This document shows, in pieces, positions 33,702-43,363 of a stretch of DNA of 64,000 nt; position 1 is the stretch's first letter, and every line of letters begins with the position of its first letter. Source of the stretch: Mesorhizobium sp. AR07 (GTDB lineage Bacteria > Pseudomonadota > Alphaproteobacteria > Rhizobiales > Rhizobiaceae); assembly GCF_024746815.1 (NCBI RefSeq), contig NZ_CP080525.1, forward strand, positions 5,326,501 to 5,390,500, written 5' to 3'. The notes beneath the pieces were generated by a model that saw only the letters and a list, made by a program, of their open reading frames with translations, was not told the DNA's origin and ran no database searches. A program made the position numbers and the translations under genes.

Positions 33702-35111
33702 ATGGACTTGAATACGATAGAGCGTGACGACATCGCCGCTGCGGCCAACGAGATGGCCGCGCCGGTTGCTGCAACCAGGAAGGTCTTCATCAAGACCTAT
33801 GGCTGCCAGATGAACGTCTATGATTCACAGCGCATGGCCGATGCGCTGGCCGCCGACGGCTATGCGGCCACCGATGCCATCGGCGAGGCCGATCTGGTGC
33901 TACTCAACACCTGCCACATCAGGGAAAAAGCGGCCGAAAAGGTCTATTCCGAGCTCGGCCGCATCCGCGATATGAAGGCAGAACGTGCTTTGGCCGGGCG
34001 CGAGATGCTGGTCGGCGTCGCCGGCTGCGTGGCGCAGGCCGAAGGCGCCGAGATCATCCGCCGCTCGCCGGCCGTCGATCTGGTCATCGGCCCGCAGACC
34101 TATCACCGGCTGCCCGATGTGCTGGCGCGGGTGCGCGGCGGCGAAAAGATCGTCGAGACCGACTACGCCATCGAGGACAAGTTCGAACACCTGCCGCAGC
34201 CCAAGCGCGCCGAGGTCATCAAGCGCGGCGTCACCGCCTTCCTCACCGTGCAGGAAGGCTGCGACAAGTTCTGCACCTTCTGCGTCGTGCCTTATACAAG
34301 GGGCTCCGAAGTGTCGCGGCCGGTGGCGCAGATCGTCGCGGAGGCGCAGCGTCTGGCCGAAGCCGGCGTGCGCGAGGTGACGCTGCTCGGCCAGAACGTC
34401 AATGCCTGGCACGGCCAGGGCGAAAATGGCGAGGAGTGGGGCCTTGGCCGACTGCTGTTCAGGCTGGCCGAAATCCCCGGATTGGCGCGGCTGCGCTACA
34501 CCACCAGCCACCCGCGCGACATGGATGACGAACTCATCGACGCCCACCGCGATCTGCCGGCGCTGATGCCTTATCTGCATCTGCCGGTGCAATCGGGGTC
34601 CGACCGCATCCTCAAGGCGATGAACCGCCGGCATTCGGCGAAGGACTATCTGGCGCTGCTCGACCGCATTCGTGCCGCCCGGCCCGACATCGCGCTTTCC
34701 GGCGACTTCATCGTCGGCTTCCCCGGCGAGACCGAGGCGGATTTCGAGGCGACCCTGGAACTGGTGCGCCAGGTGAACTACGCCTCGGCCTTCTCGTTCA
34801 AATATTCGCCGCGTCCCGGCACGCCGGGCGCGGAGATGGCCGACCATGTGCCCGAAACGGTCAAGGATGAGCGCCTGCAGCGGCTCCAGGCCCTGCTTCT
34901 GAAGCAGCAGCAGGATTTCGGCACAAGCCTGGTCGGCAGCACCATCGACACGCTGATCGAGAAGCCCGGCCGCCAGGCTGGGCAGAAGGTCGGACGCTCA
35001 CCTTGGCTGCAGCCGGTTATTGTTGATGAAAAGGCCGGCGAAATCGGTGACATTATCCAGGTGCGAATCACGAAGACGGGCTATAACAGCCTGTTCGCCG
35101 AATTGGCCTGA
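33702..35111 (+). CDS. miaB: tRNA-2-methylthio-N6-dimethylallyladenosine synthase
   Basis: A 469-residue radical-SAM methylthiotransferase acting on A37 of tRNAs that read UNN codons. The N-terminal UPF0004 domain starts [16 protein letters not shown], with cluster cysteines also in NTCHIREKA and VGVAGCVAQ. The radical-SAM motif is CDKFCTFC near residue 185, and a TRAM domain ends the protein. The start ATG 33702 follows a short lead; an in-frame ATG-less extension upstream is open but unsupported. phoH begins 27 bp after its stop, part of the conserved miaB-phoH-ybeY-corC-lnt order. Confidence 0.96.
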   Translation: MDLNTIERDDIAAAANEMAAPVAATRKVFIKTYGCQMNVYDSQRMADALAADGYAATDAIGEADLVLLNTCHIREKAAEKVYSELGRIRDMKAERALAGREMLVGVAGCVAQAEGAEIIRRSPAVDLVIGPQTYHRLPDVLARVRGGEKIVETDYAIEDKFEHLPQPKRAEVIKRGVTAFLTVQEGCDKFCTFCVVPYTRGSEVSRPVAQIVAEAQRLAEAGVREVTLLGQNVNAWHGQGENGEEWGLGRLLFRLAEIPGLARLRYTTSHPRDMDDELIDAHRDLPALMPYLHLPVQSGSDRILKAMNRRHSAKDYLALLDRIRAARPDIALSGDFIVGFPGETEADFEATLELVRQVNYASAFSFKYSPRPGTPGAEMADHVPETVKDERLQRLQALLLKQQQDFGTSLVGSTIDTLIEKPGRQAGQKVGRSPWLQPVIVDEKAGEIGDIIQVRITKTGYNSLFAELA

Positions 35112-35137
35112 GGGTCTTGGCAGATGAGGAGAGACGG

Positions 35138-36187
35138 TTGAGCGCAGCAGAGCTGAAGAACCTGCCCCCGGTACCGGCGTCTGGGGCTTCTGACATGGCG
35201 CACATCGTTCTGACTTTCGACAACAACAAGCTTGCCAGCGCCCTTTACGGCCAGTTCGACGAGAATCTGGCCAGGCTCGAGCAGAAGCTCGGCGTCGACA
35301 TCCGCTCGCGCGGCAACCAGCTGACCATCAAGGGCTCGGCGTCGGCCGCCGAGCAGGCGCGCCGCGCCCTGGATAATCTCTACGGCATTCTGCAGAAGGG
35401 CGTCGATATCGGCCAGTCCGACGTCGACGGCGCCGTGCGCATGGCGATCGCCGCCGACGATCAGCTGACCTTGCCGACGCTGGAGCGCAAGGGCAAGGTC
35501 TCGGCCGCCCAGATCGCCACCCGCAAGAAGACGATCTATGCCCGATCGCTCAACCAGGACGCCTATATGCGGGCGCTGGAGCGGTCGGAACTGGTGTTCG
35601 GCATCGGCCCGGCCGGCACCGGCAAGACCTATCTGGCGGTGGCGCATGCGGCGATGCTGCTCGAGCGCGGCATGGTCGAGCGCATCATTCTGTCGCGGCC
35701 GGCGGTCGAGGCCGGCGAACGGCTCGGCTTCCTGCCGGGTGACATGAAGGAGAAGGTCGATCCCTATCTGCGTCCTCTCTATGACGCGCTTTACGACATG
35801 ATGCCGGCCGACAAGGTCGAGCGCGCCATTGCCGCCGAAGTGATCGAGATCGCGCCGCTCGCCTTCATGCGCGGCCGCACGCTGGCGCATGCCGCCGTCA
35901 TCCTCGACGAGGCGCAGAACACCACGCCGATGCAGATGAAGATGTTCCTGACCCGTCTTGGCGAGAATTCGCGCATGATCGTCACCGGCGATCCGACGCA
36001 GATCGACCTGCCCTCGAACACCAAATCGGGCCTGGTCGAAGCCTTGCGTGTGCTGGACGGCGTGGCGGGCGCGGTGACCGTGCGCTTCAACGATGGCGAT
36101 GTCGTTCGCCATCCGCTGGTGGCGGAAATCGTCAGGGCCTACGACCGGGATGCCAAGCTGGCGCGCGGCCTCGGCGCCGAGAATTGA
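35138..36187 (+). CDS. phoH: PhoH-like ATPase (YbeZ family)
   Basis: A 349-residue P-loop ATPase with an N-terminal KH-like region (LGVDIRSRGNQLTIKGSASA), Walker A GIGPAGTGKTYLA near residue 155 and Walker B AAVILDEAQNTTPMQ. It is thought to work with YbeY in RNA metabolism; the exact role is not settled. No ATG fits the start: TTG 35138 is preferred because GAGGAG lies six bases upstream, with TTG 35117 as an alternative. The ybeY gene begins 18 bp after its stop. Confidence 0.93.
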   Translation: MSAAELKNLPPVPASGASDMAHIVLTFDNNKLASALYGQFDENLARLEQKLGVDIRSRGNQLTIKGSASAAEQARRALDNLYGILQKGVDIGQSDVDGAVRMAIAADDQLTLPTLERKGKVSAAQIATRKKTIYARSLNQDAYMRALERSELVFGIGPAGTGKTYLAVAHAAMLLERGMVERIILSRPAVEAGERLGFLPGDMKEKVDPYLRPLYDALYDMMPADKVERAIAAEVIEIAPLAFMRGRTLAHAAVILDEAQNTTPMQMKMFLTRLGENSRMIVTGDPTQIDLPSNTKSGLVEALRVLDGVAGAVTVRFNDGDVVRHPLVAEIVRAYDRDAKLARGLGAEN

Positions 36188-36205
36188 TCTTGACGATGCG
36201 GCCTC

Positions 36206-36712
36206 ATGCCTGAGGACAACATATCCGGCGGCGAGGCACTTGCCGTTCCCGTCGACATCGATATTTCGGTCGAAGCCGGCGACTGGCCTGATGAGGCAAG
36301 CCTGACGCGGCTGGTCGATCGCGCCGTCGCGGCTGCTTTCGCCGAAACCGGCGTGACGGGACGTTCCGAACTCAGCCTCGTTTTTTCCGACGACGCCCAT
36401 ATCCGTACTCTCAACGCCGGCTGGCGCGGCAAGGACAAACCGACCAACGTCTTGTCTTTCCCGGCTTTTCCGCTTGTGCAAGGCGGCCCGCTGCCGCCGA
36501 TGCTGGGCGATATCGTGCTGGCCGCCGAGACCGTTGCGCGCGAAGCGGCACTGGAAAACAAGCCTGTCGAGAACCATATCACCCATCTCGTCATCCACGG
36601 CCTGCTGCACCTGTTGGGCTACGATCACGAGACCGACGCCGAGGCCGAGGCGATGGAAGCCATCGAGCGCGCAGCGCTTGCAAGGCTTGCCATTCCCGAT
36701 CCCTACGCGTAA
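36206..36712 (+). CDS. ybeY: Endoribonuclease YbeY (rRNA maturation factor)
   Basis: A 168-residue metal-dependent RNase needed for 16S rRNA 3-prime maturation and ribosome quality control; in rhizobia it also affects small-RNA regulation. The zinc motif H-x3-H-x5-H is seen in [12 protein letters not shown] near residue 132, and the arginine-containing [18 protein letters not shown] loop is canonical. The spacing to phoH (18 bp) and corC (28 bp) indicates one operon. Confidence 0.96.
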   Translation: MPEDNISGGEALAVPVDIDISVEAGDWPDEASLTRLVDRAVAAAFAETGVTGRSELSLVFSDDAHIRTLNAGWRGKDKPTNVLSFPAFPLVQGGPLPPMLGDIVLAAETVAREAALENKPVENHITHLVIHGLLHLLGYDHETDAEAEAMEAIERAALARLAIPDPYA

Positions 36713-36740
36713 CTACGTCTGACCAATTGACCGGACGACG

Positions 36741-37832
36741 ATGAACGACAAACCAGAGACTGCCGCCCGCCCCGACGCCGGCAGTGCAACCAAGGCTTCC
36801 GATACGTCGGAAGAGGGATCAAGTCCGAGTACCGTTACCTCTGGTGCTGCCAGCGCCGGCAGCGCCGGCAGCGAAACATCGCCTGCCGGTCCCTCCCTGT
36901 TCGACCGCGTGCTGGGCCTGTTCCGGCAACGCAACGGAACCAGCCTGCGCGAGGAAATCGCCGGCGCGCTTGCCGAAACGACTAGCGACGCCGGCGCCTT
37001 CTCGCCCGGCGAACGCGCCATGCTCAACAACATCCTGCGCTTGCGCGAGGTGCGCGTCGAGGACGTCATGGTACCGCGCGCCGACATCCAAGGGGTCGAG
37101 ATCACGACGACGCTCGGCGACCTCCTGGGTACCTTCGAACAATCCGGCCATTCGCGCATGCCGGTCTATTCCGAGACGCTCGATGATCCGCGCGGCATGG
37201 TCCATATTCGCGACGTGCTGGCCCACATCACCAAGATCGCGCGCGTCAAGAAGGGCCGTGCGACAAGGAAAACCCCCGTCGCAACGGTTCTCGATCTTGC
37301 CCAGGTTGACCTCGCGCGCACCATTGGCGACCTCAACCTGATCCGCCCGGTGCTGTTCGTGCCGCCGTCCATGCTCGCCTCCGACCTGATGGGCCGCATG
37401 CAGACGACGCGCACGCAGATGGCGCTGGTCATCGATGAATATGGCGGCACCGACGGTCTAGCCTCGCTCGAGGACATCGTCGAGATGGTGGTCGGCGACA
37501 TCGAGGACGAGCATGACGACGATGAGCCGATGATCGTCCAGAGCGGTGACGGCGTCTTCATCGTCGACGGCAAGGCCGAGATCGACGACGTCGCCAAGAT
37601 GATCGGCGAGGATTTCGCGGCCGGCGAACACGGCGAATATGTCGACACCATCGGCGGCATGATCTTCAACACGCTCGGCCGGGTGCCAGCACGCGGCGAA
37701 GTGGTGCAGGCCATCCCTGGCTTCGAGTTCCATGTGCTCGATGCGGATCCGCGCCGCGTCAAGCGCGTGCGCATCGTTCAGAGCCAGAAGGCCGAGCGCC
37801 GCCGGCGCGCCGCACGCACCGAGCAGGCTTAA
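36741..37832 (+). CDS. corC: CBS-domain hemolysin-like protein (CorC/TlyC family)
   Basis: A 363-residue soluble member of the CorC/YbeX family, linked to Mg/Co efflux or to ribosome function depending on the species. After a low-complexity Ser/Ala/Gly lead (about 1-50) come the conserved REVRVEDVMVPRADI entry, two CBS domains (about 100-235) and a CorC_HlyC domain (VIDEYGGTDGLASLEDIVE, then GEYVDTIGGMIFNTLG). It has no DUF21 membrane domain. It is the third gene of the phoH-ybeY-corC-lnt set. Two family-D palindromic repeats follow directly. Confidence 0.93.
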   Translation: MNDKPETAARPDAGSATKASDTSEEGSSPSTVTSGAASAGSAGSETSPAGPSLFDRVLGLFRQRNGTSLREEIAGALAETTSDAGAFSPGERAMLNNILRLREVRVEDVMVPRADIQGVEITTTLGDLLGTFEQSGHSRMPVYSETLDDPRGMVHIRDVLAHITKIARVKKGRATRKTPVATVLDLAQVDLARTIGDLNLIRPVLFVPPSMLASDLMGRMQTTRTQMALVIDEYGGTDGLASLEDIVEMVVGDIEDEHDDDEPMIVQSGDGVFIVDGKAEIDDVAKMIGEDFAAGEHGEYVDTIGGMIFNTLGRVPARGEVVQAIPGFEFHVLDADPRRVKRVRIVQSQKAERRRRAARTEQA

Positions 37833-37933
37833 GCATGATGCCCGAAAAGTTGCAGACTTTTCGGACAAACATCATGCGACAACACCAGAGCATGATGCCG
37901 AAAAGTTGCAGACTTTTCGGATAGACATCATGC
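37833..37933. repeat. Tandem pair of palindromic repeats, family D (copies 1 and 2)
   Basis: The copies at 37833-37877 and 37890-37933 are almost identical. Each has outer arms GCATGATG / CATCATGC and inner arms CCGAAAAGT / ACTTTTCGG. They start at the corC stop codon and end about 30 bp before the VOC gene. A diverged third copy is at 63339-63387. The double hairpin probably stops or stabilises the corC transcript. Confidence 0.85.
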
Positions 37934-37961
37934 GACAAAACAAGAATCTAAGCGCTCGCGG

Positions 37962-38432
37962 ATGACGGTCGAAGACCCCTTCAAGCATTCCACCCTGGGG
38001 TCCGGGGTGTTCTGCCGGGATCCATGGGCCGCGCTGGACTGGCTTGAGGCGGCCTTCGGTTTCGAGCGCAGCATGGTGGTCAGCGATGCCGAGGGCAGGC
38101 TCGTCCACGCCGAGATGCGGTTCGGCGACGGCTACATCATCGTCGATTCCGAATGGACCGACCACGTCGCCAGCCCGGCTTCGATCGCGGGCAAGAACAC
38201 GCAATCGGTCTATATCAGGCTGAAGCATGGCCTGGACGCTCATTGTGAACACGCCAGGGCGAAGGGCGCCGAGATCATCCAGGAGCCTGCCGACCAGTTC
38301 TACGGCGAGCGCCAGTATCGCGCGCGTGATCCCGAGGGCCATGTCTGGACCTTCACCCAGACCATCCGCGCCGTTTCCCGTGAAGAGGCCGAGCAACTGA
38401 GCGGCCTGCGCATCGAGGGCTGGCACCGGTAG
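37962..38432 (+). CDS. VOC (glyoxalase/bleomycin-resistance) superfamily protein
   Basis: A 156-residue protein with the paired beta-alpha-beta-beta-beta modules of the vicinal-oxygen-chelate fold: WAALDWLEAAFGFERSMVV, VHAEMRFGDGYIIVDSE, then HARAKGAEIIQEPADQFYGERQYRARDPEGHVWTF. The function is unknown; glyoxalases, dioxygenases and resistance proteins share the fold. It lies between corC and lnt, two genes that usually adjoin, so it looks like a passenger within the ybe operon region. Confidence 0.87.
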   Translation: MTVEDPFKHSTLGSGVFCRDPWAALDWLEAAFGFERSMVVSDAEGRLVHAEMRFGDGYIIVDSEWTDHVASPASIAGKNTQSVYIRLKHGLDAHCEHARAKGAEIIQEPADQFYGERQYRARDPEGHVWTFTQTIRAVSREEAEQLSGLRIEGWHR

Positions 38433-38535
38433 GGCGCTGGCAGCAGCTTGCATCACGGCCATCCATCCGGCGTTTGGAGCGCGGACCGCGGCCTGTTAAA
38501 TCTTGCGTCCTGATTCGCGCGACTCGGAAGTATGC

Positions 38536-40128
38536 ATGGAGCGCCTGGCCGGCCGGATAATTCTGCTTTGGGGTTGGCGGCGCGCGCTGGTGGCGTTTCT
38601 AGCTGGGGCGTTTGCCGTGCTTGGCCAGGCGCCTTACGACTTCTTCGCGGCCTGTTTCATTTCATTTCCCCTGCTGGTCTGGCTGCTCGACGGCGCAACC
38701 GGCGAAGCCACCGGCAGCCTGTTTCGGCGCCTGAGGCCGGCCTTCGCCATCGGCTGGTGGTTCGGCTTCGGCTATTTCCTCGCCGGCCTGTGGTGGATCG
38801 GCTCGGCGCTGCTGGTCGAGGCCGACAGCTTTGCCTGGGCGCTCCCCTTCGCTGTGGTCGGCATCCCCTTCGCGCTCGCCTTCTTTTACGGCTTTGCCGC
38901 AATGGTCGCCCGGCTGCTGTGGAGCAGCGACATCGGCCGCATCGCCGCCCTTGCCTTCGGCTTCGGGCTGGCGGAGTGGCTGCGAGGCTTCCTGTTCACC
39001 GGTTTTCCCTGGAATGCCGTCGGCTACGCGGCCATGCCCGTGCCGTTGCTGATGCAGAGCGTTTCGGTGACCGGCATGATCGGCATGAACGCGCTCGCGG
39101 TGTTCGTCTTCGCGCTGCCGGCGCTGCTGGCGGCGCGCCGGCATCTGCGCCTCGGCGCGGCGCTGTTCGTCATCCTCGCCGCCGCCCATGTCGGTTTCGG
39201 CTATGTCAGGCTTGCCGCTCCCGAAAAGCCGGCGACGCGCAGCCTGGATGTCCGCATCGTCCAGCCGGCCGTGGATCTGTCGGAAAAGTGGGACGCTTCG
39301 GTGCGCGACCGCATCTTCGCCACCTTGATGGGTCTATCGGCCAAGGCGCCGGTGTCAGGTCATGACAAGCCGCAACTGATCCTGTGGCCGGAAACCTCGG
39401 TGCCGTTCCTCTTCACCGAGCGCCCGGATGCGTTGACGGCGCTGGGCGACATGCTCGCACCCGGCCAGATGCTGATCGCCGGCGTCGTCCGCGAGGAGGG
39501 CGGCTCGACCGCGACTGCCGGCAGCCGCGACTACAACTCCGTGGTGGCGATCGACGACAAGGGCGAAATCGCTGACGCCGTCGACAAGGTTCATCTGGTG
39601 CCGTTCGGCGAGTATCTGCCTTTCGCCGATCTGCTCGGGCGTTTCGGCATCGGCCAGCTGGTTGCCGGGCCGATGAATTTTGCGGCCGGCAACGACCGGC
39701 ACGCCATCATGCTGCCTGACGGCATCCGAGCGCTGCCATTTATCTGTTATGAGGTGATCTTTCCCGATCTCGTGGCAGTTGACGCAACGTCAGCACAGCT
39801 TATTGTGAACGTTACCAATGATGCATGGTTCGGCGACACGCCGGGCCCGTATCAGCATTTCAGGCAGGCCCAGATCCGTGCGGTGGAAAATGGATTGCCA
39901 TTGTTGCGTGCCGCCAACAACGGCATCTCGGCCGTCGTCGACCCCAAAGGACGCATCGTCGATGCGCTGGCGATCGACTCACGCGGCGCCATCGATGCCC
40001 GTGTGCCGATTTCCGAAGAGGCGGTCATATCCCCCGGCCAGCGGCGCGTTAACGGAATGCTGATCATGTTGCTGTTTGCCATCGCCTCCGCACTCTTGAA
40101 CGTAAGGCAAAGGCTACGGGTGAATTGA
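38536..40128 (+). CDS. lnt: Apolipoprotein N-acyltransferase
   Basis: A 530-residue inner-membrane enzyme that adds the third acyl chain to lipoproteins. Six or seven membrane spans (about residues 10-210) lead into a nitrilase-type periplasmic domain. The catalytic triad is visible as Glu in WPETSVPF (about 286), Lys in [13 protein letters not shown] (about 351) and Cys in FICYEVIFP (about 404). In Sinorhizobium this gene was first described as actA for acid tolerance. ATG 38536 is preceded by GGAAG. It ends 148 bp before the HTH regulator. Confidence 0.95.
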   Translation: MERLAGRIILLWGWRRALVAFLAGAFAVLGQAPYDFFAACFISFPLLVWLLDGATGEATGSLFRRLRPAFAIGWWFGFGYFLAGLWWIGSALLVEADSFAWALPFAVVGIPFALAFFYGFAAMVARLLWSSDIGRIAALAFGFGLAEWLRGFLFTGFPWNAVGYAAMPVPLLMQSVSVTGMIGMNALAVFVFALPALLAARRHLRLGAALFVILAAAHVGFGYVRLAAPEKPATRSLDVRIVQPAVDLSEKWDASVRDRIFATLMGLSAKAPVSGHDKPQLILWPETSVPFLFTERPDALTALGDMLAPGQMLIAGVVREEGGSTATAGSRDYNSVVAIDDKGEIADAVDKVHLVPFGEYLPFADLLGRFGIGQLVAGPMNFAAGNDRHAIMLPDGIRALPFICYEVIFPDLVAVDATSAQLIVNVTNDAWFGDTPGPYQHFRQAQIRAVENGLPLLRAANNGISAVVDPKGRIVDALAIDSRGAIDARVPISEEAVISPGQRRVNGMLIMLLFAIASALLNVRQRLRVN

Positions 40129-40276
40129 CAGCCCGCACATTAGAAACTCATACTGTAAGCGCCTGAAATTTCTCGAAGTCGGTGGATCGTTCTGTTGGGG
40201 CAGTTGCCTCCGGCTTCGTTTGGGCAGGAAAAAAATAAAAAGCAGAGAAAAGCCGAAAAAATTCGGCGAGGAAAAA

Positions 40277-40696
40277 ATGACAGAAGACAACAAGAAGAAA
40301 CCGAATCCGATCGATATCCACGTCGGCAGTCGCATCCGGCTTCGCCGCAACATGCTGGGAATGAGCCAGGAGAAGCTGGGCGAAAATCTCGGCATCACAT
40401 TTCAACAGATTCAGAAATATGAAAAGGGCACCAACCGTGTCGGTGCCAGCCGGCTGCAGGCGATCGCGTCCATACTCGGCGTGCCGGTCGCCTTCTTTTT
40501 CGAGGATGCGCCCGGCCAGGAGGCCGTGGCCGGCCGTGGCTTTGCCGAGGATGCGTCGATGGCTTTCGCCGTCGAATTCTGCGGCAGTCCCGAAGGTCTT
40601 CAGCTCAATCGGGCCTTTGTCAAGATCGCCGACGCCAAGGTGCGCCGCAGGATCATAGACCTCGTCAAGGCGCTCTCCGCCGACGATCCCGACTGA
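40277..40696 (+). CDS. phrR: Cro/CI-type HTH transcriptional regulator (PhrR/PraR-like)
   Basis: A 139-residue regulator with one HTH_3 domain: [20 protein letters not shown], then [20 protein letters not shown] as the recognition region, followed by [12 protein letters not shown] second small domain ([20 protein letters not shown]) completes it. Its position beside lnt matches the Sinorhizobium actA-phrR pair (pH- and copper-responsive) and its sequence resembles PraR of Rhizobium, a regulator of quorum sensing and biofilm genes. The symbol is therefore based on neighbourhood plus resemblance. ATG 40277 has GGCGAGGA upstream; an earlier in-frame ATG at 40220 would add 19 basic residues. Confidence 0.85.
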   Translation: MTEDNKKKPNPIDIHVGSRIRLRRNMLGMSQEKLGENLGITFQQIQKYEKGTNRVGASRLQAIASILGVPVAFFFEDAPGQEAVAGRGFAEDASMAFAVEFCGSPEGLQLNRAFVKIADAKVRRRIIDLVKALSADDPD

Positions 40697-40713
40697 TCCG
40701 CAATCCCGCTCGA

Positions 40714-40736
40714 ACCGGCGGCACCCTGCCGCCGGT
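40714..40736 (+). terminator. Strong GC hairpin after phrR
   Basis: ACCGGCGGC (40714-40722) and GCCGCCGGT (40728-40736) form a perfect nine-base-pair stem around a five-base loop, 17 bp after the phrR stop. There is no T run, so it is either a processing or stability element, a Rho-independent terminator of the U-poor type, or part of the metK leader. Confidence 0.5.
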
Positions 40737-40835
40737 GGCACAAGATACCCAAGATAACTGCATCGACATTCATGCCAGAGCAGTGGCAACGCTTGACGAG
40801 CGGCGCTCTGCCCCGCTAACACGTGGCGCGCCAAA

Positions 40836-40860
40836 ATCGGCAGCCTGCCGATCGTTTTTT
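40836..40860 (+). terminator. Intrinsic-terminator-like hairpin directly upstream of metK
   Basis: The stem ATCGGCA / TGCCGAT closes a three-base loop (40836-40852) and is followed by CG and six T residues (40855-40860). It ends only 15 bases before the metK GTG start and just ahead of its GAGGGGA ribosome-binding site. This is where an attenuator controlled by a riboswitch or a small RNA would sit. The upstream 40740-40835 stretch could be the sensor, but I do not recognise any known SAM aptamer in it. Confidence 0.6.
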
Positions 40861-40875
40861 CAAGAGGGGACACCC

Positions 40876-42141
40876 GTGACGCGGCAGAACTACTTCTTTA
40901 CCTCGGAATCCGTTGCCGAGGGCCATCCCGACAAAGTCTGCGACCGGATCTCCGACGAGGTCGTCGATCTGGTCTATCGCGAGGCCAAGAAGACAGGCAT
41001 GGACCCGTGGAAGGTCCGCGTCGCCTGCGAGACGCTGGCCACCACCAACCGCGTCGTCATCGCCGGCGAAGTGCGTGTTCCCGACACCCTGCTCAAGAAG
41101 GACAAGGCCGGCAACATTCTCAAGGATGCGGCCGGGCATTCGATCGTCAATCCGGCGAAGTTCAAGTCGGTCGCCCGCAAGGCGATCCGCGAAATCGGCT
41201 ATGAGCAGGCCGGCTTCCACTGGAAGACGGCGAAGATCGAGGTCCTGCTGCACGGCCAGTCGCCCGATATCGGCCAGGGCGTCGACAACGCCTCCGACCG
41301 TCAGGGCGAGGAAGGTGCCGGCGACCAGGGCATCATGTTCGGCTATGCCTGCCGCGAGACGCCCGATCTGATGCCGGCGCCGATCTACTACAGCCACAAG
41401 ATCCTCGAACTGCTGGCTGCCGCCCGTCACGAAGGCAGCGGCGAGGCCGGCAAGCTCGGACCGGACGCCAAGAGCCAGGTCACGGTCCGCTATATCGATG
41501 GCAAGGCCGCCGAAGCGACGCAGATCGTGCTGTCGACACAGCATCTCGATGCGAACTGGGATTCGAAGAAGGTCCGCAAGGTCGTCGAACCCTATATCCG
41601 CGAAGCGCTGGGCGACCTCAAGATCGCCGACAACTGCATGTGGTACATCAACCCGACCGGCAAGTTCGTCATCGGCGGGCCGGATGGCGACGCCGGGCTG
41701 ACCGGACGCAAGATCATCGTCGACACCTATGGCGGTGCCGCACCCCATGGCGGCGGCGCCTTCTCCGGCAAGGACACGACCAAGGTCGACCGTTCGGCGG
41801 CCTATGCGGCGCGCTATCTCGCCAAGAACGTCGTGGCGGCGAAGCTCGCCGACCGCTGCACCATCCAGCTCTCCTACGCCATCGGCGTTGCCCAGCCGCT
41901 GTCGGTCTATGTCGACCTGCACGGCACCGGCAAGGTCGACGAGGCCAAGCTCGAGGAGGCGCTGCGCACCGTGATGGACCTGTCGCCGTCGGGCATCCGC
42001 CGCCATCTCGATCTCAACAAGCCGATCTACGCCAAGACGTCGTCCTACGGCCATTTCGGCCGCAAGGCCGGCCGGGACGGATCTTTCTCGTGGGAGAAGA
42101 CCGATCTCGCCAAGGCGCTCAAGGACGCGGTCGCCGCCTGA
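40876..42141 (+). CDS. metK: S-adenosylmethionine synthetase
   Basis: A 421-residue enzyme that makes S-adenosylmethionine from methionine and ATP. It shows [72 protein letters not shown] and [19 protein letters not shown], covering the ATP, Mg and K sites. The alphaproteobacterial form is longer than the 384 residues of E. coli MetK, as here. The start is GTG 40876, with GAGGGGA eight bases upstream. trmB starts 24 bp after its stop and is probably co-transcribed. Confidence 0.96.
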   Translation: MTRQNYFFTSESVAEGHPDKVCDRISDEVVDLVYREAKKTGMDPWKVRVACETLATTNRVVIAGEVRVPDTLLKKDKAGNILKDAAGHSIVNPAKFKSVARKAIREIGYEQAGFHWKTAKIEVLLHGQSPDIGQGVDNASDRQGEEGAGDQGIMFGYACRETPDLMPAPIYYSHKILELLAAARHEGSGEAGKLGPDAKSQVTVRYIDGKAAEATQIVLSTQHLDANWDSKKVRKVVEPYIREALGDLKIADNCMWYINPTGKFVIGGPDGDAGLTGRKIIVDTYGGAAPHGGGAFSGKDTTKVDRSAAYAARYLAKNVVAAKLADRCTIQLSYAIGVAQPLSVYVDLHGTGKVDEAKLEEALRTVMDLSPSGIRRHLDLNKPIYAKTSSYGHFGRKAGRDGSFSWEKTDLAKALKDAVAA

Positions 42142-42165
42142 CAGCGGCGTCGCAAAGTCCGGCCC

Positions 42166-42867
42166 ATGGACCCGAAGGACAGACCAAGCCGCGCGACCGA
42201 AGCATTCTTCGGTCGCCGGCGCGGCAAGACCATACGTCCGCAGCAGGCGGCCGCACTGGAAAGCGGTTTCGGGACATATCGGCTCGATCTGACGGCTGAA
42301 CCGCCGGCGGATTTGAGCACGCTGTTTGAAGCGGATGTTTCGGCGGTTCGCCTGGAGATTGGCTTCGGCGGCGGCGAACATCTCCTGCATCGCGCGACCG
42401 AAGCGCCCTCGGTCGGCTTTATCGGCGTCGAGCCCTTCGTCAACGGCATGGCCAAGATGATGATGGCGGTGAGGGAGAAGCCACTCGCCAATCTCAGGGT
42501 CTATGACGACGACGCCACGCGGCTGCTCGACTGGCTGCCGCAAGCCTCGCTTGACGGCATCGATCTTCTCTATCCGGATCCCTGGCCAAAGAAGAAGCAC
42601 TGGAAGCGGCGTTTCGTCAGCCCGGTCAATCTCGACCGTTTCGCGCGTGTGCTGAAGCCGGGTTCAAAATTCCGCTTCGCCTCCGACATCGACACCTATG
42701 TCAACTGGACCTTACTGCATTGCCATGCGCATGGCGCGTTCGCGTGGCAGGCCGCGGAGGCGGCGGACTGGCATCGACCTTACGACGGCTGGCCGGGCAC
42801 GCGTTACGAGGCGAAAGCCATGCGTGAGGGACGGCGGCCGGCCTATCTCACCTTCATCAGAGCGTAA
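42166..42867 (+). CDS. trmB: tRNA (guanine-N7-)-methyltransferase
   Basis: A 233-residue SAM-dependent enzyme that makes m7G46 in the tRNA variable loop. The SAM-binding [15 protein letters not shown] is at about residues 63-77, [15 protein letters not shown] gives the acidic loop, and [15 protein letters not shown] is the diagnostic catalytic motif. The start [21 protein letters not shown] is typical for alphaproteobacteria. Co-localisation with metK, which supplies its methyl donor, is conserved in the order. Confidence 0.95.
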   Translation: MDPKDRPSRATEAFFGRRRGKTIRPQQAAALESGFGTYRLDLTAEPPADLSTLFEADVSAVRLEIGFGGGEHLLHRATEAPSVGFIGVEPFVNGMAKMMMAVREKPLANLRVYDDDATRLLDWLPQASLDGIDLLYPDPWPKKKHWKRRFVSPVNLDRFARVLKPGSKFRFASDIDTYVNWTLLHCHAHGAFAWQAAEAADWHRPYDGWPGTRYEAKAMREGRRPAYLTFIRA

Positions 42868-42930
42868 GCGCTCCCCGCTGCCTCCGGCATTGGCCGTGGC
42901 AACGGCGAGCGTCATCCGCTCGCCAAATTC

Positions 42931-43101
42931 TCAGAAACGGCCGATTCTGTTGAAGACGGCCGGATCCATGCCGAGCTTGCGCAGGTCGTCAGCGCGCGGC
43001 CTGCGGCTGGCTTCCACCGCACGCGAGGCGGCGACCGCGCTGCCAAACGTCGTGAAGAGATCGCCTATGGCGGATAAAATCCTGCGGTTGGTCATGGTCA
43101 T
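42931..43101 (-). CDS. Small conserved-looking protein, 56 aa
   Basis: A short gene on the minus strand in the otherwise empty 42868-43363 gap. The product begins MTMTNRRILSAIGDLFTTFG, has an Ala-rich helical middle and ends with LRKLGMDPAVFNRIGRF. It resembles short rhizobial proteins ending in a D-x2-F-x-x-I-x-R-F pattern, which I recall only loosely. AAAGGG precedes the first ATG by three bases; the second ATG at 43095 would be better spaced (nine bases). The function is unknown. Codon use is good and the frame is clean to a TGA. Confidence 0.6.
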   Translation of the reverse strand: MTMTNRRILSAIGDLFTTFGSAVAASRAVEASRRPRADDLRKLGMDPAVFNRIGRF

Positions 43102-43243
43102 GCCCTTTCGTAATCATCTTTGTGCAACGCAACATAGATGGGGATGCAATGTTGAGGCTCACAGAGGTGCCGTCGCATGGAGGCCATGCGCCTGGTGCAA
43201 CGCTGGCGTGGCCACGGCTTTTGTCCGCTCAGGCAACGCGGGC

Positions 43244-43272
43244 TTGAAACACAGGCCGGGATCGTTTATATC
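43244..43272 (+). promoter_or_regulatory. Candidate promoter of the rimP-nusA-infB operon
   Basis: TTGAAA (43244-43249) and TATATC (43267-43272) are separated by 17 bases, a sigma-70-type match for alphaproteobacteria. It lies 92 bp upstream of the rimP start, and the rimP leader hairpin follows it. Confidence 0.45.
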
Positions 43273-43301
43273 AGCCTCAAATTCTTGGTCGGTATGACGA
43301 A

Positions 43302-43331
43302 GAGTGGGTCCACCCGGTCCCGCTCTTTTTT
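43302..43331 (+). terminator. Attenuator-like hairpin in the rimP leader
   Basis: GAGTGGG (43302-43308) pairs with CCCGCTC (43319-43325), with one G-T pair, around a ten-base loop, and is followed by six T residues (43326-43331). It lies 33 bp upstream of the rimP start and downstream of the candidate promoter. Its place at the head of an operon encoding NusA, which itself acts on hairpin pausing and termination, suggests a feedback attenuator. Confidence 0.55.
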
Positions 43332-43363
43332 ATTACCTGCCGATAGCTTCGAACAGGGATTCA

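Noticed and set aside
40740-40875. SAM-II or SAM/SAH riboswitch upstream of metK
   Set aside because: The conserved bases of those aptamers as I know them are not evident. Only the terminator and a separate hairpin are supported, so no riboswitch class is named.
42698-43297. A 199-codon plus-strand frame after trmB
   Set aside because: It begins inside trmB, has a Ser/Arg-rich composition without domains, and overlaps the better-supported minus-strand small gene.
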